From positions 868,001-932,000 of the forward strand of contig NZ_CAJGZV010000001.1 in the NCBI RefSeq assembly GCF_904846065.1: a stretch of 64,000 nucleotides of DNA, in the 5' to 3' direction. The notes under the pieces were generated by a model. It had not been told where the DNA came from, did no database searches, and was given only the letters and a program-made list of their open reading frames with translations. Of this stretch, positions 42,590 to 53,637 are shown piece by piece. Numbering within the stretch: the stretch's first letter is position 1; every line of letters begins with the position of its first letter. The position numbers and the translations under genes were made by a program. Source of the stretch: Psychrobacter immobilis (GTDB lineage Bacteria; Pseudomonadota; Gammaproteobacteria; Pseudomonadales; Moraxellaceae).

Positions 42590-45500
42590 ATGGCAGTCAT
42601 ACATATTGATGGAACCACTGTCGAAGTAGATAGCGCAGATAACTTGCTACAAGCCTGCTTATCACTCGGCATTGATGTGCCGTATTTTTGTTATCACCCA
42701 GCCCTTGGCTCAGTAGGGTCGTGCCGTCAGTGCGCGGTCAAGCAATTCCAAAATAAAGAAGACATGGAAGCAGGTCGCGGCCGTCTTGTGATGTCATGTA
42801 TGGTCGCTCCGGGCGATGACATGTATATCTCTGTCACTGACGATGAAGCCAAAGCATTCCGCAAGTCGATGGTTGAGCTACTGATGACCAACCATCCACA
42901 TGACTGTCCAACTTGTGAAGAGGGCGGACATTGCCATCTGCAAGACATGACGTATATGTCAGGTCATAGCCGTCGTCGTTATCGCTTTACCAAACGCACC
43001 CATCATAACCAAGAGCTTGGCCCATTCATCGCGCATGAGATGAACCGCTGTATCGCTTGCTATCGCTGTGTCCGTTTTTATAAAGACTATGCGGGCGGCG
43101 AAGATTTGGGTGTTTACGGCTCAAACAACCGCGTTTACTTTGGTCGTGACAAAGATGGTCAGTTCGAAAGCGAATTCTCAGGTAACTTAACGGAAGTATG
43201 CCCAACGGGTGTATTTACCGATAAAACGCATTCAGAGCGCTACAACCGTAAGTGGGACATGCAGTATGCACCAAGCATTTGCCATGGTTGCTCAGCAGGT
43301 TGTAATATCTCACCGGGTGAGCGTTATGGTGAATTGCGCCGTATCGAAAACCGCTACAACGGTGAAGTGAACCGCTATTTCTTATGTGACCGTGGTCGCT
43401 TTGGTTACGGCTATGTCAATCGTGACGATCGTCCAACCCAAGCGCTTGAGCGTATCAACGATAAGCATGTCAAAATCAATATTGACTATGCACTTGATGA
43501 AACCATCAAACGACTCAAAGACAAAAAAGTCATTGGTATTGGCTCACCTCGTGCCAGTTTAGAAACCAACTTTGCACTAAAAAATCTGGTTGGCTTTGAT
43601 AAGTTTTCAACAGGTCTCAATCATCAGCAGCAAGCATTGGTTAATAAATGCATCGAAGTATTGAGTACTGATGGCATTTATAACCCAAGCATGACTGATA
43701 TCGAAAGCTATGATGCGGTATTGGTATTGGGTGAAGATATCACTCAAACCTCATCACGTGTCGCGCTGTCAGTACGCCAAGCGGCAAAAAATGAAGGCCT
43801 GAAAATGGCAGCGGCATTGCAAACGCAGTCTTGGCTTGCAGAACCGGTTAAACGTATTGCTCAAGATGCGTTAAGCCCAGTTTATGTCATCGACGTGGTG
43901 CAAACTAAGCTAGAAGACATCAGTAAAGTCAGTGTGGTAGCAACGCCTGAAGACATCACTAAGCTTGGCTTTAAAGTCGCTGATGAGATTGCTAACTTCG
44001 CTGATGATTTAGCAGAAATAACAGACCCACAAGCGGCTGATCAAGATGTCGATACTGCTACTAGTACTAATGCCAGTACTGAGACTGACGGTATGCAAGC
44101 ATTAGCGAAGCAAATCGCTTATGACTTGATTCAAGCGGATAAGCCATTGGTTATCTCGGGTAGCAGTTTATCCTCTACGGCTTTGATTGAAGCAGCGGCG
44201 CAGATTACTCAAGCATTGACCCAAAAACGCTCAGCCATTAAAGCGACTGAACAGCAGCAAGTGGACACGTATAATGCTCAAGTCCGTGATGAGCAAGCGC
44301 AAATAGAAGATAAAGAGCTATCCGCTAAACCAAACAAACCTGAAACCGGTGTTGATACAGAAACGCAAGACAATGTAGAACGCGCTCCTGCTAAAAAACT
44401 TGAGCTGAAAGAAGTAAACAGTAAATATCAGGCACAAGCAGGTATCTACTTAACAGTTACCGATGCCAATAGCATGGGTGTTTGCATGCTTGGCGGTCAA
44501 TCAGTCGAAGAATTACTGGCGACTGATTTTGATGTGGTCATCGTCGCTGAAAATCAGCTGACTGATGCCATCGATGCCAATAAATTGACGCAGCTATTAT
44601 CTGATAAAACTGTCATTGCACTGGATCATCAGCTACTTGATTGGCACAAAGATGTCGATATTGTATTACCTGCGGCTAGTTTTGCAGAAGCAGACGGTAC
44701 GCTGATATCGGCTGAAGGTCGTGCACAGCGCTTCTTCCAAGTTTACGACAACGAATACTATCATCCGATGAGCAGTATTAAAGAAGGCTGGCGCTGGTTA
44801 CATGCAGTGCATAGCAGCATCGAAGGTCGTGATGTTGATTGGACGCAGCTAGATGACGTCATCAATGCATTGATCGTAACGCACCCTAAGCTTGCTGGGA
44901 TTAAAGGCGCTGCACCTGATGCCGATTACCGTATGACGGGTCTTAAAATTGCTCGTCAGCCGCGTCGTTATTCAGGCCGTACCGCCATGCGTGCGCCGAT
45001 ATCCGTACATGAGCCGATGCAACCAAAAGATTTAGACACCGGTTTGACTTTCTCAATGGAAGGTTATAGTGGTAAAGAAACCCCAAGCTCGATGATTCCT
45101 TTTGCCAATGCGGCAGGTTGGAACTCACCACAAGCGTGGAATAAATACCAAGACAAGGTCGGTGGTCATCTAAAAAATGGCGACCCAGGTGTGCGCATGT
45201 TCGATCAGCTAGCACGTTTAGAAACACGTCAATATGTTGCACCAGATGCCATGTCTGCGACGACAACGGATATGCAGGAAGGACAAGCCAAACTGGTGCC
45301 TATCCATAATATCTATGCCAGCTCTATGATGGCGTCACGTAGCCCAGTGGTTGCGGAGCAACTGCCTGTTGCTGCATGGCGTATCGGGATGGATGATGCT
45401 AAGGACTGGAACATCGCTAATGGCGATTACTTAGCGATTGAAATCGATAAGCAACAAATCACCTTGCCAGTACAGATTGTCGGTTATTTAGCAGAAGGCT

Positions 45501-45670
45501 GTATCGGTTACCCAGTTGGGCAGGTGAGTATCATTCATCCATCAATGCCAGCGTCGGTTCGCAAAGTGGATGCACCAGTGACGATGATGGGTAGCATGGC
45601 TAACGATATGATGAACAATAACGATGCTGCGCAAATGAACACAGCACCGACCACCACACAGGAGGTGTAA
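42590..45670 (+). CDS. nuoG: NADH-quinone oxidoreductase subunit G, with an internal acidic insertion
   Basis: NuoG wires electrons through several Fe-S clusters. Visible ligands are the [2Fe-2S] site (Cys34, Cys45, Cys48, CPTC-adjacent cysteines), the His-Cys site [17 protein letters not shown] and the [4Fe-4S] set [11 protein letters not shown] molybdopterin-oxidoreductase-like domain follows. At 1,026 residues it is over 100 longer than E. coli NuoG. The additional sequence appears around 470-640 and contains low-complexity Asp/Thr and Lys/Glu stretches. AGGAG precedes the ATG. Confidence 0.96.
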   Translation: MAVIHIDGTTVEVDSADNLLQACLSLGIDVPYFCYHPALGSVGSCRQCAVKQFQNKEDMEAGRGRLVMSCMVAPGDDMYISVTDDEAKAFRKSMVELLMTNHPHDCPTCEEGGHCHLQDMTYMSGHSRRRYRFTKRTHHNQELGPFIAHEMNRCIACYRCVRFYKDYAGGEDLGVYGSNNRVYFGRDKDGQFESEFSGNLTEVCPTGVFTDKTHSERYNRKWDMQYAPSICHGCSAGCNISPGERYGELRRIENRYNGEVNRYFLCDRGRFGYGYVNRDDRPTQALERINDKHVKINIDYALDETIKRLKDKKVIGIGSPRASLETNFALKNLVGFDKFSTGLNHQQQALVNKCIEVLSTDGIYNPSMTDIESYDAVLVLGEDITQTSSRVALSVRQAAKNEGLKMAAALQTQSWLAEPVKRIAQDALSPVYVIDVVQTKLEDISKVSVVATPEDITKLGFKVADEIANFADDLAEITDPQAADQDVDTATSTNASTETDGMQALAKQIAYDLIQADKPLVISGSSLSSTALIEAAAQITQALTQKRSAIKATEQQQVDTYNAQVRDEQAQIEDKELSAKPNKPETGVDTETQDNVERAPAKKLELKEVNSKYQAQAGIYLTVTDANSMGVCMLGGQSVEELLATDFDVVIVAENQLTDAIDANKLTQLLSDKTVIALDHQLLDWHKDVDIVLPAASFAEADGTLISAEGRAQRFFQVYDNEYYHPMSSIKEGWRWLHAVHSSIEGRDVDWTQLDDVINALIVTHPKLAGIKGAAPDADYRMTGLKIARQPRRYSGRTAMRAPISVHEPMQPKDLDTGLTFSMEGYSGKETPSSMIPFANAAGWNSPQAWNKYQDKVGGHLKNGDPGVRMFDQLARLETRQYVAPDAMSATTTDMQEGQAKLVPIHNIYASSMMASRSPVVAEQLPVAAWRIGMDDAKDWNIANGDYLAIEIDKQQITLPVQIVGYLAEGCIGYPVGQVSIIHPSMPASVRKVDAPVTMMGSMANDMMNNNDAAQMNTAPTTTQEV

Positions 45671-45671
45671 T

Positions 45672-46715
45672 ATGCAAGTTACCCGTATTATCCCTGATGT
45701 GCCAAGCTTCTTGGCTGGTAGCATGAGCTTTGATGCTTGGTCCATTTTATTTATGGTCGGGCAATCACTAGTCATCTTCTTGGTCGTGGTTATGGTTGCC
45801 GCTATGATGATTGTCTATGAGCGCCGCATGCTAGCTTTATGGCAGGATCGTTACGGTCCAAACCGCGTCGGACCCTTTGGTTCGTTGCAGCTAGTCGCGG
45901 ATATGCTCAAAATCTTCTTTAAAGAAGATTGGACGCCAAACTTTACCGATAAGTTTATGTTTACGTTGGCACCTGCGGTCGCGATGTTCACTGCACTGGC
46001 CTCATTTGCCATTATTCCTATTTCGCCAACGCTTGGTGTTGCTGACTGGGATATCGGTATTCTGTTCTTCTTTGCGATGGCAGGTATTGCCGTTTATGCA
46101 GTGATGTTCGGTGGTTGGGCGTCTGCCAATAAATTCTCGCTACTGGGTGGTTTGCGCTCTGCTGCACAAACGATCAGTTATGAAGTCTTCTTGGGCTTAT
46201 CACTGATGGGCGTAGTCGCATTGACAGGCTCATTTAACTTGCGCGCCATTGTTGAGGCGCAAATCGACGGCTGGTATATCATTCCGCAGTTTTTTGGCTT
46301 TTTGACCTTTGTCGTTGCTGGTGTTGCCGTTACCCATAGACATCCATTTGATCAGCCAGAAGCAGAGCAAGAGCTGGCTGAAGGCTATCATGTCGAATAT
46401 TCTGGCATGAAGTTCGGTATGTTCTTTATTGGCGAATATGTCAACGTTGTACTGATTTCTGCCTTGATGACGTGCTTATTCTTTGGTGGTTGGCTTGCAC
46501 CTTTTAATTTAGATATTCCATTTATTCCACCAGCTTTTTGGTTCATGATTAAAACGCTGTTCTTTATGACCATGTTTATTTTGGCTCGAGGCTCACTCAT
46601 GCGTCCGCGTTATGATCAAGTGATGAACTTTGGCTGGAAAGTTTGTCTGCCAGTAACGCTGATTAATCTGTTGGTTACTGCTGCGGTCATTTTGATCTTT
46701 TCCCCAACGTTGTAA
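45672..46715 (+). CDS. nuoH: NADH-quinone oxidoreductase subunit H
   Basis: NuoH is the membrane subunit that completes the quinone tunnel. The 347-residue, about eight-helix protein has [20 protein letters not shown] near residue 50, the acidic quinone-site loop ending in [19 protein letters not shown], and [13 protein letters not shown]. It starts two bases after the nuoG stop, with GGAGG inside the end of nuoG. Confidence 0.97.
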   Translation: MQVTRIIPDVPSFLAGSMSFDAWSILFMVGQSLVIFLVVVMVAAMMIVYERRMLALWQDRYGPNRVGPFGSLQLVADMLKIFFKEDWTPNFTDKFMFTLAPAVAMFTALASFAIIPISPTLGVADWDIGILFFFAMAGIAVYAVMFGGWASANKFSLLGGLRSAAQTISYEVFLGLSLMGVVALTGSFNLRAIVEAQIDGWYIIPQFFGFLTFVVAGVAVTHRHPFDQPEAEQELAEGYHVEYSGMKFGMFFIGEYVNVVLISALMTCLFFGGWLAPFNLDIPFIPPAFWFMIKTLFFMTMFILARGSLMRPRYDQVMNFGWKVCLPVTLINLLVTAAVILIFSPTL

Positions 46716-46783
46716 TCATTACTAGTAGCCATCACTAGCCATCATTGATGAACTAGGGTAAAGCTGATAAGGATAATAATCCC

Positions 46784-47332
46784 ATGTTTACTACCATAAA
46801 AAAGACCGTCATTGGACTATTTACCATTGTCCGCAGCATGTGGATGGTCAATAGTCATGCGCTCAGACCGCGTGACACCATCCTTTATCCTGAGGTGCCG
46901 GTACCTGTGCCGCCGCGTTTTCGTGGACGTATTGTTCTAACGCGTGACCCTGATGGAGACGAGCGCTGTGTGGCTTGTAACTTGTGTGCGGTGGCATGCC
47001 CGGTAGGGTGTATCTCCTTACAAAAAGCGGAACGTGAAGACGGTCGTTGGTATCCAGAGTTTTTTCGAATTAACTTTTCGCGCTGTATTTTTTGTGGCTT
47101 GTGTGAAGAGGCGTGTCCAACGACAGCCATTCAAATGACGCCTGACTTTGAGTTGGGTGAATATAAGCGCCAAGACTTGGTCTACGAAAAAGAGCATTTG
47201 CTCATTTCAGGGCCGGGTAAATATCCTGATTATAACTATTATCGTGTGACGGGTATGGCGGTAGCGGACAAACCAAAAGGCGCAGCACAAAACGAAGCTG
47301 CACCGATTGATCTAAGGAGCTTGCTACCATGA
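46784..47332 (+). CDS. nuoI: NADH-quinone oxidoreductase subunit I
   Basis: NuoI carries the two [4Fe-4S] clusters N6a and N6b. Both ferredoxin motifs are intact: [15 protein letters not shown] and [15 protein letters not shown]. The N-terminal amphipathic region docks on the membrane arm. The 182-residue length is standard. Its stop overlaps the nuoJ start. Confidence 0.97.
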   Translation: MFTTIKKTVIGLFTIVRSMWMVNSHALRPRDTILYPEVPVPVPPRFRGRIVLTRDPDGDERCVACNLCAVACPVGCISLQKAEREDGRWYPEFFRINFSRCIFCGLCEEACPTTAIQMTPDFELGEYKRQDLVYEKEHLLISGPGKYPDYNYYRVTGMAVADKPKGAAQNEAAPIDLRSLLP

Positions 47333-48075
47333 TGAATATTTTGAACCATCCTGAACTGGCGGGGTTTTATTCGCTTGCAGCAGTGGCCATATTTGCCAGT
47401 CTGCGCGTCGTGACTCAGGCCAATCCAGTGCATGCTATCTTATCGATGATTGTGTCATTACTGGCAATCGCAGGGATATTTTTCGTCCTAGGCGCGCCAT
47501 TTGCTGGTGCGTTAGAGATTGTCGTCTATGCCGGCGCCATTATGGTGCTATTTGTCTTTGTTATTATGATGCTTAATTTAGGCATGAGCAATGATGAGCG
47601 TGAAGAGCGCTGGCTTGATGCGGGCACTTGGGCGCTACCGACAGGGTTAACGATTATTATCGCGGTTGTGCTGTATGCGATGATTGGTATGGGTCATGAC
47701 GAAGCGGCAATGATTGGTGGCTCGACAATATCTGCCAAAGCAGTCGGTACGGTGCTATTTACTAAATATGTGATGTTGATAGAAGTGGCGGCATTGCTAC
47801 TGTTGGCAGCCTTGGTCGCCGCTTATCATTTGGGTAAAGAGTCTATCGCTGATGAGGTTACTGTTAATGTAAACCACAGTAATGATAGTCAAGTATCTAA
47901 TGCTAATGTCGCGAGTATCAAACACTACGATGATCACGGCATGCCTATAGATGCTGACGCGGCGAAAATGGCAGAACCTTACGAATATAAAGATGTTGAC
48001 CCGCATGACTATGTAAGTATGAATGCAGGTACGCAGCTGGGTGTGAATAAAGTCACGCGCAAGGAGTCAGACTAA
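47329..48075 (+). CDS. nuoJ: NADH-quinone oxidoreductase subunit J
   Basis: NuoJ is a five-helix membrane subunit. The conserved third helix with the pi-bulge region [18 protein letters not shown] is present. The protein has 248 residues, against about 184 in E. coli; the additional 60 or so form a hydrophilic C-terminal tail rich in Asn, Asp and His. Start overlaps nuoI by four bases and the stop overlaps nuoK by one. Confidence 0.95.
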   Translation: MMNILNHPELAGFYSLAAVAIFASLRVVTQANPVHAILSMIVSLLAIAGIFFVLGAPFAGALEIVVYAGAIMVLFVFVIMMLNLGMSNDEREERWLDAGTWALPTGLTIIIAVVLYAMIGMGHDEAAMIGGSTISAKAVGTVLFTKYVMLIEVAALLLLAALVAAYHLGKESIADEVTVNVNHSNDSQVSNANVASIKHYDDHGMPIDADAAKMAEPYEYKDVDPHDYVSMNAGTQLGVNKVTRKESD

Positions 48076-48482
48076 TGGTACTAGCAGCGAGCGTGGCACA
48101 AGATGTGTCAAACGTGCCGTTTGCCCACGAGGTAGCAGGCTTAGTACAGCCAGTTGCTGAGGCGCAGAATGTACTGGGCATGATACCCATGAGCCATGGA
48201 CTGATTTTGGCAGGTATCTTATTTGCCATTGGTCTGTGCGGCGTCATGGTACGACGTAATTTCCTATTTATGCTAATGAGCCTTGAGATCATGATGAATG
48301 CAACAGCATTAGCATTTGTGGTGGCAGGTAGTCGTTGGGTCGATCCAGATGGACAGATTATGTTTATCTTTATTTTGACCTTGGCAGCAGCAGAGGCCGC
48401 CATTGGTTTGGCAATATTATTGCGGTTTTATCATCAGCGTGGGCATCTCGATGTCGATAGCGCCAATGAGATGAAAGGATGA
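48075..48482 (+). CDS. nuoK: NADH-quinone oxidoreductase subunit K
   Basis: NuoK is a three-helix subunit with the two membrane glutamates of the proton path, seen in [14 protein letters not shown] and [11 protein letters not shown]. The start is uncertain. ATG 48075 overlaps the nuoJ stop (TAATG) and gives 135 residues; ATG 48180 ([10 protein letters not shown]) gives the usual length of about 100. The extra N-terminus is not obviously membrane-spanning. I list the coupled start because it fits the overlap pattern in the operon. Confidence 0.9.
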   Translation: MVLAASVAQDVSNVPFAHEVAGLVQPVAEAQNVLGMIPMSHGLILAGILFAIGLCGVMVRRNFLFMLMSLEIMMNATALAFVVAGSRWVDPDGQIMFIFILTLAAAEAAIGLAILLRFYHQRGHLDVDSANEMKG

Positions 48483-48486
48483 TGTC

Positions 48487-50361
48487 ATGAGTTTATTACC
48501 ATTAACCTTTATATTCCCGCTCGTTGGCTTTTTGATTTTAGCCTTTATGCGCGACAAGCTAACAGAGCAGGTGGCAGCGATTGTCGGTGTCGGTAGTATG
48601 CTGTTATCAGCACTATGCACGTTAATCGTTAGTTATACTTTTTTAACCAATAATCCAGCAGGAACAGTCATAGAGATTCCGCTTTGGACATGGTTCCAAG
48701 TCGGAGATTTTGCCCCAAGTTTCGGTCTGAGCTTTGATGGTTTGGCACTGACGATGACGGGTGTCATCACTGGGATTGGCTTTTTAATCCATCTCTTTGC
48801 CGCTTGGTATATGAAAGGTGACACTGGCTTTGCCCGCTTCTTTAGCTATATGAATTTGTTTGTCGCCAGCATGCTATTGCTAGTATTAGCAGATAACTTG
48901 TTCTTGCTTTATCTTGGCTGGGAAGGCGTTGGTATCTGTTCGTACTTACTGATCGGTTTTTATTACCATGACCGCGCCAATGGTCTTGCAGCGATGAAAG
49001 CCTTTACGGTGACGCGCGTAGGTGATGTATTCTTAGCCTTCGGTCTGTTTTTATTATTCCGCGAATTCGGTACGCTTAATATTCAAGAGATTATTACCCG
49101 TGCGCCAGAAGTATTCGATATCAACAATCCAACGATGATGTTGACAACCATGATGTTAGTTGGCGGCGCGATGGGTAAATCGGCGCAACTGCCATTACAT
49201 ACATGGCTGGCTGATGCGATGGCAGGTCCGACGCCAGTATCAGCGCTTATTCATGCGGCAACGATGGTCACGGCAGGTGTTTATTTAATCGCTCGTCTAC
49301 ATCCATTGTTTGAGCTGACGCCTGGTATTTTATTATATTGGGTCGGTGGTGTAGGGGCGTTGACGTTGGTCGTTGCTGGATTCTGTGCACTGGCACAGAC
49401 CGACATCAAACGTATTCTTGCTTACTCAACCATGAGCCAAATTGGCTATATGTTCTTAGCACTCGGCGTTGGCGCGTGGCAGGGCGCAATCTTCCATTTG
49501 ATGACTCATGCTTTCTTTAAAGCCCTGTTATTCTTATCATCAGGTGCAGTCATTCTTGCGGTACACCATGAGCAAAACATCTTTAAGATGGGCGGTCTAC
49601 GTAAAAAGATACCGTTGGTATTTTGGTGCTATATCGTTGGTGGCGGTGCACTTGCGGCAATACCTTGGGTCACCGTTGGCTTTTATTCTAAAGAAGCGAT
49701 TCTTTGGGAGAGTTATGCAACCGGTCATATGGTCTTATTCTATATGGGTGTATTCGGTGCTTTCTTAACCGCGCTTTATACCTTCCGTATGATTTGGATT
49801 ATCTTCTTTGGTGAAGAAAAGACCCATGCTCATAAATTATCTGGTGTGTCATATTGGCTGCCACTTAGTGTGTTGCTCGTATTATCAACGGCAGTGGGTG
49901 CATTTATCACTCCGCCATTACAAGGCGTCTTGCCAGAGAGTGTTGGGCATTTATTGGAAGTCGCTGGTCAAGCGCATGGTAAGCATACGGCTGAGTTTAT
50001 CGCCATGGGTGCGATGCTGGCTGGTCTAATAATAGCGGCGCTATTATATGTGGTGGATAAAGGTCGCGTGCTCACCCGCTTTAAGCGCTCACGTGTTGGT
50101 GGGGCGCTATATCACTGGTGTTATCATGGTCTAGGTTTTGATGCGCTATACGATGTAATTTTTGTAAAACCCTTTTTGTTCATCGGCCGCTTATTTAAAG
50201 CCGACCCTATCGATAAAGCGTGGCTCGTCTTGCCTAAGCTGGCATCTGCTGGTAATAAGGTATTGTCTGCGACGCAAACAGGGTCACTTCGAGGTTACGC
50301 TGCAAGCTTTGGCTTGGGCATGGCTGTATTACTAGTGCTGGTAATGATGACGGTGGTATAA
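48487..50361 (+). CDS. nuoL: NADH-quinone oxidoreductase subunit L
   Basis: NuoL is the distal antiporter-like proton-pumping subunit, with a lateral helix. The 624-residue multi-span protein has LYLGWEGVGICSYLLIG with the key glutamate and KSAQLPLHTWLADAMAGPTPVSALIHAATMV. The later TQTDIKRILAYSTMSQIGYM and a long C-terminal amphipathic helix are also present. It starts four bases after nuoK. Confidence 0.97.
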   Translation: MSLLPLTFIFPLVGFLILAFMRDKLTEQVAAIVGVGSMLLSALCTLIVSYTFLTNNPAGTVIEIPLWTWFQVGDFAPSFGLSFDGLALTMTGVITGIGFLIHLFAAWYMKGDTGFARFFSYMNLFVASMLLLVLADNLFLLYLGWEGVGICSYLLIGFYYHDRANGLAAMKAFTVTRVGDVFLAFGLFLLFREFGTLNIQEIITRAPEVFDINNPTMMLTTMMLVGGAMGKSAQLPLHTWLADAMAGPTPVSALIHAATMVTAGVYLIARLHPLFELTPGILLYWVGGVGALTLVVAGFCALAQTDIKRILAYSTMSQIGYMFLALGVGAWQGAIFHLMTHAFFKALLFLSSGAVILAVHHEQNIFKMGGLRKKIPLVFWCYIVGGGALAAIPWVTVGFYSKEAILWESYATGHMVLFYMGVFGAFLTALYTFRMIWIIFFGEEKTHAHKLSGVSYWLPLSVLLVLSTAVGAFITPPLQGVLPESVGHLLEVAGQAHGKHTAEFIAMGAMLAGLIIAALLYVVDKGRVLTRFKRSRVGGALYHWCYHGLGFDALYDVIFVKPFLFIGRLFKADPIDKAWLVLPKLASAGNKVLSATQTGSLRGYAASFGLGMAVLLVLVMMTVV

Positions 50362-50362
50362 G

Positions 50363-51988
50363 ATGATTGAGTTACAACAAACGTGGATGCTACCAGCATT
50401 AATTGCAATTCCCTTTATTGCCGGGTTGTTATGTTGGTTGGTCGAGCGCTTTAATAAACGTCTGCCGCGCTGGATTGCTCTAATCGGTATGACGTTGACC
50501 TTTGTATTGTCGCTAGTGCTGTGGCAATACGGCGACTTTAGTGGCATGAGTAAGCAAGTCATTGCGCCAGACGCTGCTGTGCCTTGGGTCGCTGAATTTA
50601 GTGTGCCATGGATACCGAGCTTTGGTATTAGCTTCCATTTAGCGATGGATGGCTTGTCACTGATGATGGTGGCGTTGACAGGATTGCTCGGTATTGCCGC
50701 AGTGGCTTGTTCGTGGAATGAGATTCAGCGTCGAGTCGGCTTTTTCCATCTCAACCTTTTGTGGAGTTTGGGCGGCGTCATTGGTGTTTTCTTAGCCATT
50801 GACCTCTTCTTGTTCTTCTTCTTTTGGGAGATGATGCTGGTTCCTATCTACTTCTTGATCGCTATTTGGGGTCATGATGTGGTTGGTAAAACTAAGGAAT
50901 ACGCAGCGACTAAGTTCTTTATTTATACCCAGGCATCTGGGCTTATTATGCTGGTCGGCATTTTGATATTGGTCATTATCAGCTACGCTCAAAAAGGGGT
51001 GGTGAGCTTTAATTATAATGATTTGCTCGGTACGTCACTTGGCGGCTGGGAATATCCGATCATGCTGTGCTTCTTTATTGGCTTTGCGGTTAAGTTGCCG
51101 ATTATTCCGTTCCATGGCTGGTTGCCAGATGCGCATGCGCAAGCACCAACGGCAGGTTCGGTGGATTTGGCAGGGGTTTTGATTAAAACCGCAGCTTATG
51201 GCTTGATTCGTTTCGTGTTGCCATTATTTCCAGCAGCATCACAAGATTTTGCGCCGATTGCGATGACCTTGGGTACGATTGGTATCTTCTATGGTGCATG
51301 GCTCGCCTTTATGCAGACCGATATGAAGCGTTTGCTGGCTTATACCAGTATCTCGCATATGGGCTTTGTGGTATTGGCGATTTATGCAGGCACTTTATTA
51401 AGCTTGCAAGGTCTGATGATTCAGATGCTCGCACATGGCTTAAGCTCAGCAGCGCTATTCATCATGGCAGGGCAGTTATATGAGCGTCTACATACGCGTG
51501 ATTTGACCTTGATGGGTGGTATGTGGGGTCAGTTCCGTTACTACGCACCGATACTGATGTTCTTCTGTGCCGCGTTGCTCGGTATTCCGGGGACAGGTAA
51601 CTTCATCGGCGAGTTCATGATTTTATTTGGTGCTTTTGCTCAGTATCCAGTATTTGTGGTCTTTGCAACATTCAGTCTGGTACTAGCAGGGCTATACTCG
51701 CTTATTTTGATTCACCGTGCATTATTTGGCAAAAACAACATCGAAGCAGTCGCCATGCAAGAAACCAAAGCACATGGTTTGCCTACGCGTCCATTAAAAG
51801 ATTTGGGTAAGCGTGAGTTGTCATTGTTATTGATGCTCGCTGCAGGCTTGGTATGGCTTGGTCTATATCCACAGCCGTTCCTTGATACCTCAAGTCATGC
51901 GATGCAGTGGATCAATAACGCTTATATATACAGTCAAGTCACACAAGTAGATGCGTCGCAACTGCTTGATGCAATGGAGGCACGTTAA
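50363..51988 (+). CDS. nuoM: NADH-quinone oxidoreductase subunit M
   Basis: NuoM is the second antiporter-like proton-pumping subunit. The 541 residues contain the glutamate helix FFFWEMMLVPIYFLIAIWG and the KLPIIPFHGWLPDAHAQAPTAGSV segment, followed by MQTDMKRLLAYTSISHMGF. It starts one base after the nuoL stop and ends three bases before nuoN. About 30 residues longer than E. coli NuoM. Confidence 0.97.
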   Translation: MIELQQTWMLPALIAIPFIAGLLCWLVERFNKRLPRWIALIGMTLTFVLSLVLWQYGDFSGMSKQVIAPDAAVPWVAEFSVPWIPSFGISFHLAMDGLSLMMVALTGLLGIAAVACSWNEIQRRVGFFHLNLLWSLGGVIGVFLAIDLFLFFFFWEMMLVPIYFLIAIWGHDVVGKTKEYAATKFFIYTQASGLIMLVGILILVIISYAQKGVVSFNYNDLLGTSLGGWEYPIMLCFFIGFAVKLPIIPFHGWLPDAHAQAPTAGSVDLAGVLIKTAAYGLIRFVLPLFPAASQDFAPIAMTLGTIGIFYGAWLAFMQTDMKRLLAYTSISHMGFVVLAIYAGTLLSLQGLMIQMLAHGLSSAALFIMAGQLYERLHTRDLTLMGGMWGQFRYYAPILMFFCAALLGIPGTGNFIGEFMILFGAFAQYPVFVVFATFSLVLAGLYSLILIHRALFGKNNIEAVAMQETKAHGLPTRPLKDLGKRELSLLLMLAAGLVWLGLYPQPFLDTSSHAMQWINNAYIYSQVTQVDASQLLDAMEAR

Positions 51989-51991
51989 GTC

Positions 51992-53470
51992 ATGAATGAT
52001 ATTACGATGAATGATTTGATGGGGTTATTGCCTTATGCGCCAATCATTGCCGTCGTTATTACGGTATTGGTGGTCATGATTGCCATCGCAATTAAACGCT
52101 CACATATGGTGACTGGTACGATGACGGTCGTCGGCTTAAATATTGGTCTGTTTACCCTCATTGGGCAAATGACAGGGATTGTGAATAGCGGTACTCTCAT
52201 ACCAAACGCTGAGCAGTTATTCGTTATTGATAACTTTGCTCAGTTTAATATGGTGATTATTTTTATCTGTGCATTGGCTTGTTGTACGCTCTCTTATGCG
52301 TATTTGGCAAATCTCAAGGATAATAAAGAAGAGCTGTATTTGCTCATGTTGCTATCGACGATTGGTGCTTTACTGATGGTCAGTGCTCAGCATTTAGCGT
52401 CATTCTTTATGAGCTTAGAGATGCTGTCTATACCGCTATACGGTATGCTGTCATATACCTATATGCGCAACCGCTCGCTAGAGTCTGGGCTGAAATACTT
52501 GGTGCTGTCAGCGACGGCATCGGCGACATTGCTCATGGGTATGGCATTTATCTATGCCGAAGTAGGCTCGCTCGCCTTTAAGCCAATCAGTATGGTATTG
52601 GGTGATGTTTTTGAGTCGCCACTTCTGATACTTGGTGCGGCGATGATGATGTTCGGTATCGCCTTCAAACTCTCTGCTGCGCCGTTTCATATGTGGACAC
52701 CAGATGTTTACGAAGGCGCTCCAGCACCAATTGCTACCTTTTTAGCATCGGTATCAAAAGTAGCTATGATGGGCTTAGCGGTTCGTTTCTTAATCGATAC
52801 GTCTTTATTGGCCTTACCCTCGGTACAGATGCTGCTCATGGTCATGGCAACTCTATCTATCTTAGTCGGTAACTTATTGGCAGTACGTCAAACCAGCCTA
52901 AAACGCCTATTGGGTTATTCATCCATTGCTCATATGGGTTACGTGTTGATTGTCATCGTCAGTATCGGCGCGGCAGCGGATAGTATCTCTAGTATGTATA
53001 TGGCGGTTTATGCCTTGACCTCTATCGGTGCCTTTGGCGTCGTAACCTTGATGTCGAGCCCTTATCGCTTGTCTGGTGAAGCTGATGAGCTAACCCATTA
53101 TCAAGGTCTATTCTGGCGTCGTCCCGTATTGACTGCGGTTATGACTATTATGATGTTGTCATTGGCGGGTATTCCTTTGACGGCTGGCTTTATTACCAAG
53201 CTATTTGCGATATTGGCAGCGGTACAAGGAACTAATTGGTTCTTGGCAGCGATGATCATCTTGGGTAGTGCGATCGGCTTATTCTATTATTTACGTGTGA
53301 TGCTCACCCTCTTTAAACGTCCGAAACAGTTCATTGAGTTTGACGTTTCTAGCCAATGGGCGATGCGTACTGGCGGGATCATGGTTATTGCGGTGACCGC
53401 GATGATTATCTTCTTTGGTATCTTGCCAAACAGCATGATTGAATGGGCAAGTCTGGCACGTATTTGGTAA
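51992..53470 (+). CDS. nuoN: NADH-quinone oxidoreductase subunit N
   Basis: NuoN is the third antiporter-like subunit. The 492-residue protein has FFMSLEMLSIPLYGMLSY, FKLSAAPFHMWTPDVYEGAP and VRQTSLKRLLGYSSIAHMGY, all classic NuoN segments. It is the last gene of the operon and is followed by a strong terminator. Confidence 0.97.
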   Translation: MNDITMNDLMGLLPYAPIIAVVITVLVVMIAIAIKRSHMVTGTMTVVGLNIGLFTLIGQMTGIVNSGTLIPNAEQLFVIDNFAQFNMVIIFICALACCTLSYAYLANLKDNKEELYLLMLLSTIGALLMVSAQHLASFFMSLEMLSIPLYGMLSYTYMRNRSLESGLKYLVLSATASATLLMGMAFIYAEVGSLAFKPISMVLGDVFESPLLILGAAMMMFGIAFKLSAAPFHMWTPDVYEGAPAPIATFLASVSKVAMMGLAVRFLIDTSLLALPSVQMLLMVMATLSILVGNLLAVRQTSLKRLLGYSSIAHMGYVLIVIVSIGAAADSISSMYMAVYALTSIGAFGVVTLMSSPYRLSGEADELTHYQGLFWRRPVLTAVMTIMMLSLAGIPLTAGFITKLFAILAAVQGTNWFLAAMIILGSAIGLFYYLRVMLTLFKRPKQFIEFDVSSQWAMRTGGIMVIAVTAMIIFFGILPNSMIEWASLARIW

Positions 53471-53535
53471 ATAGCAAAAGGGTAAGTAGGGGTATGCTGA
53501 TACCGCTGCTTATCTGTTATTACGGTCAGAAACCC

Positions 53536-53575
53536 AAGATGCGCCAGCTTTATGATAAGCTTGGCGCATCTTTTA
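53536..53575 (+). terminator. Terminator of the nuo operon
   Basis: A 15-bp stem with one mismatch (AAGATGCGCCAGCTT against AAGCTTGGCGCATCTT) has a six-base loop and is followed by TTTTATTTT. It lies about 65 bases after nuoN. Confidence 0.85.
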
Positions 53576-53637
53576 TTTTGTGTCGTTCAAAGTCTTGATA
53601 AAAATAATGATTACTAAAAAGTGAGTCGATAATTCTT

